Under the pieces are notes generated by a model. It searched no databases. It saw nothing but the letters and a program-made list of their open reading frames with translations, and was not told where the DNA came from. DNA of 6,170 nt from Ignavibacteria bacterium UBA6906 (GTDB lineage: Bacteria > Bacteroidota > Ignavibacteria > UBA10030 > UBA6906), in the NCBI GenBank assembly GCA_002451155.1, contig DKBG01000010.1, positions 461 through 6,630 on the forward strand. The letters are read 5' to 3'. A program made the translations under genes and the position numbers. Shown piece after piece: positions 5,759-6,170 of this stretch (its first letter is position 1; each line of letters begins with the position of its first letter).

Positions 5759-6170
5759 ATGATTATTGTCCTTCGCTCTCACGCTACAGACGATGAAGTC
5801 CAGTCCGTACTCGATCGAATCACTGAGTTAGGTCTTTCGCCGCATCTCTCGCGGGGGACGGAAAAGACCGTCATCGGTGTGATCGGGGACGAGAGAAAAG
5901 TGAGACCGGAAAATTTCGCCCTCCTCCCCGGTGTTGAGGATGTCATCCCGATTCTCAAGCCCTACAAGCTCGCAAGCCGGGAGTTCAAACCCGAGGACAC
6001 TGTCGTCGATGTTGCCGGAACAGCGATCGGGGGCCGGGCGGTCGCAGTGATCGCAGGTCCCTGTTCCGTCGAGAGTGAAGAGCAACTCTTCGAAACGGCG
6101 ATCCAGGTCCGGAAAGCTGGTGCGACGTTGCTGCGTGGAGGGGCGTTCAAGCCGCGGACGAGCCCTTATT
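5759..6170 (+). CDS. aroF: 3-deoxy-7-phosphoheptulonate (DAHP) synthase, Thermotoga-type, N-terminal part
   Basis: The frame is open to the window end: 137 residues plus one base, about 40% of a family member of roughly 340 residues. The enzyme condenses phosphoenolpyruvate with erythrose 4-phosphate, the first step of the shikimate pathway, in the cytoplasm. Residues 1-66 match the N-terminal ferredoxin-like regulatory domain of the Thermotoga maritima enzyme (MIIVLR start, then RGTEKTVIGVIGDE), which in that family mediates feedback inhibition by aromatic amino acids. The linker ILKPYKLASREFKPEDTVV is characteristic. The catalytic barrel begins with VIAGPCSVE, whose Cys102 corresponds to a metal ligand, and LRGGAFKPRTSPY (125-137) carries the phosphoenolpyruvate-binding KPRTSPY motif. 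The ribosome site is weak (GGTGA at 5750-5754, four bases before the ATG). A promoter, operator-like repeats and leader hairpin lie directly upstream. Confidence 0.96.
   Translation, partial: MIIVLRSHATDDEVQSVLDRITELGLSPHLSRGTEKTVIGVIGDERKVRPENFALLPGVEDVIPILKPYKLASREFKPEDTVVDVAGTAIGGRAVAVIAGPCSVESEEQLFETAIQVRKAGATLLRGGAFKPRTSPY

Overview
This window comes from a bacterial chromosome of moderate GC content (clearly above 50% by eye). An outer-membrane beta-barrel gene of the FadL/OmpP1 type indicates a Gram-negative (diderm) bacterium. The Thermotoga-type DAHP synthase and the mixed gene content would fit an environmental lineage, possibly near the Bacteroidetes/Chlorobi group. The phylum is a guess; nothing in the sequence fixes it.

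Layout: (1) bases 1-2251, + strand, hold a tight three-gene cassette. It contains the C-terminal end of an AsnB-type glutamine-dependent amidotransferase, a small acyl carrier protein whose start codon overlaps the amidotransferase stop codon, and an AMP-forming acyl/aminoacyl ligase starting 5 bases after the carrier protein. Together they suggest a route in which the ligase adenylates an acid and loads it on the carrier protein, with the amidotransferase making an amide or preparing the substrate. Such trios are known in exopolysaccharide and exosortase-associated clusters; no exosortase is visible here. (2) After a 134-base gap comes an exported YiiX-like permuted NlpC/P60 (papain-fold) cysteine hydrolase at 2386-3855, much larger than the E. 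coli protein. (3) A long near-perfect hairpin at 3878-3919 separates it from the convergent FadL-family porin gene (3954-5243, - strand) and probably terminates both. (4) A 515-base divergent intergenic region carries several palindromes, a pair of tandem dyad repeats, a good sigma-70-type promoter and a leader hairpin. (5) The window ends inside a DAHP synthase gene (5759 onward, + strand), the first step of aromatic amino acid synthesis.

The points most worth following are the control region before the DAHP synthase gene (two tandem operator-like dyads abutting the -35 box, then two mutually exclusive hairpins in the leader) and the carrier-protein/ligase/amidotransferase cassette next to an oversized exported cysteine hydrolase.
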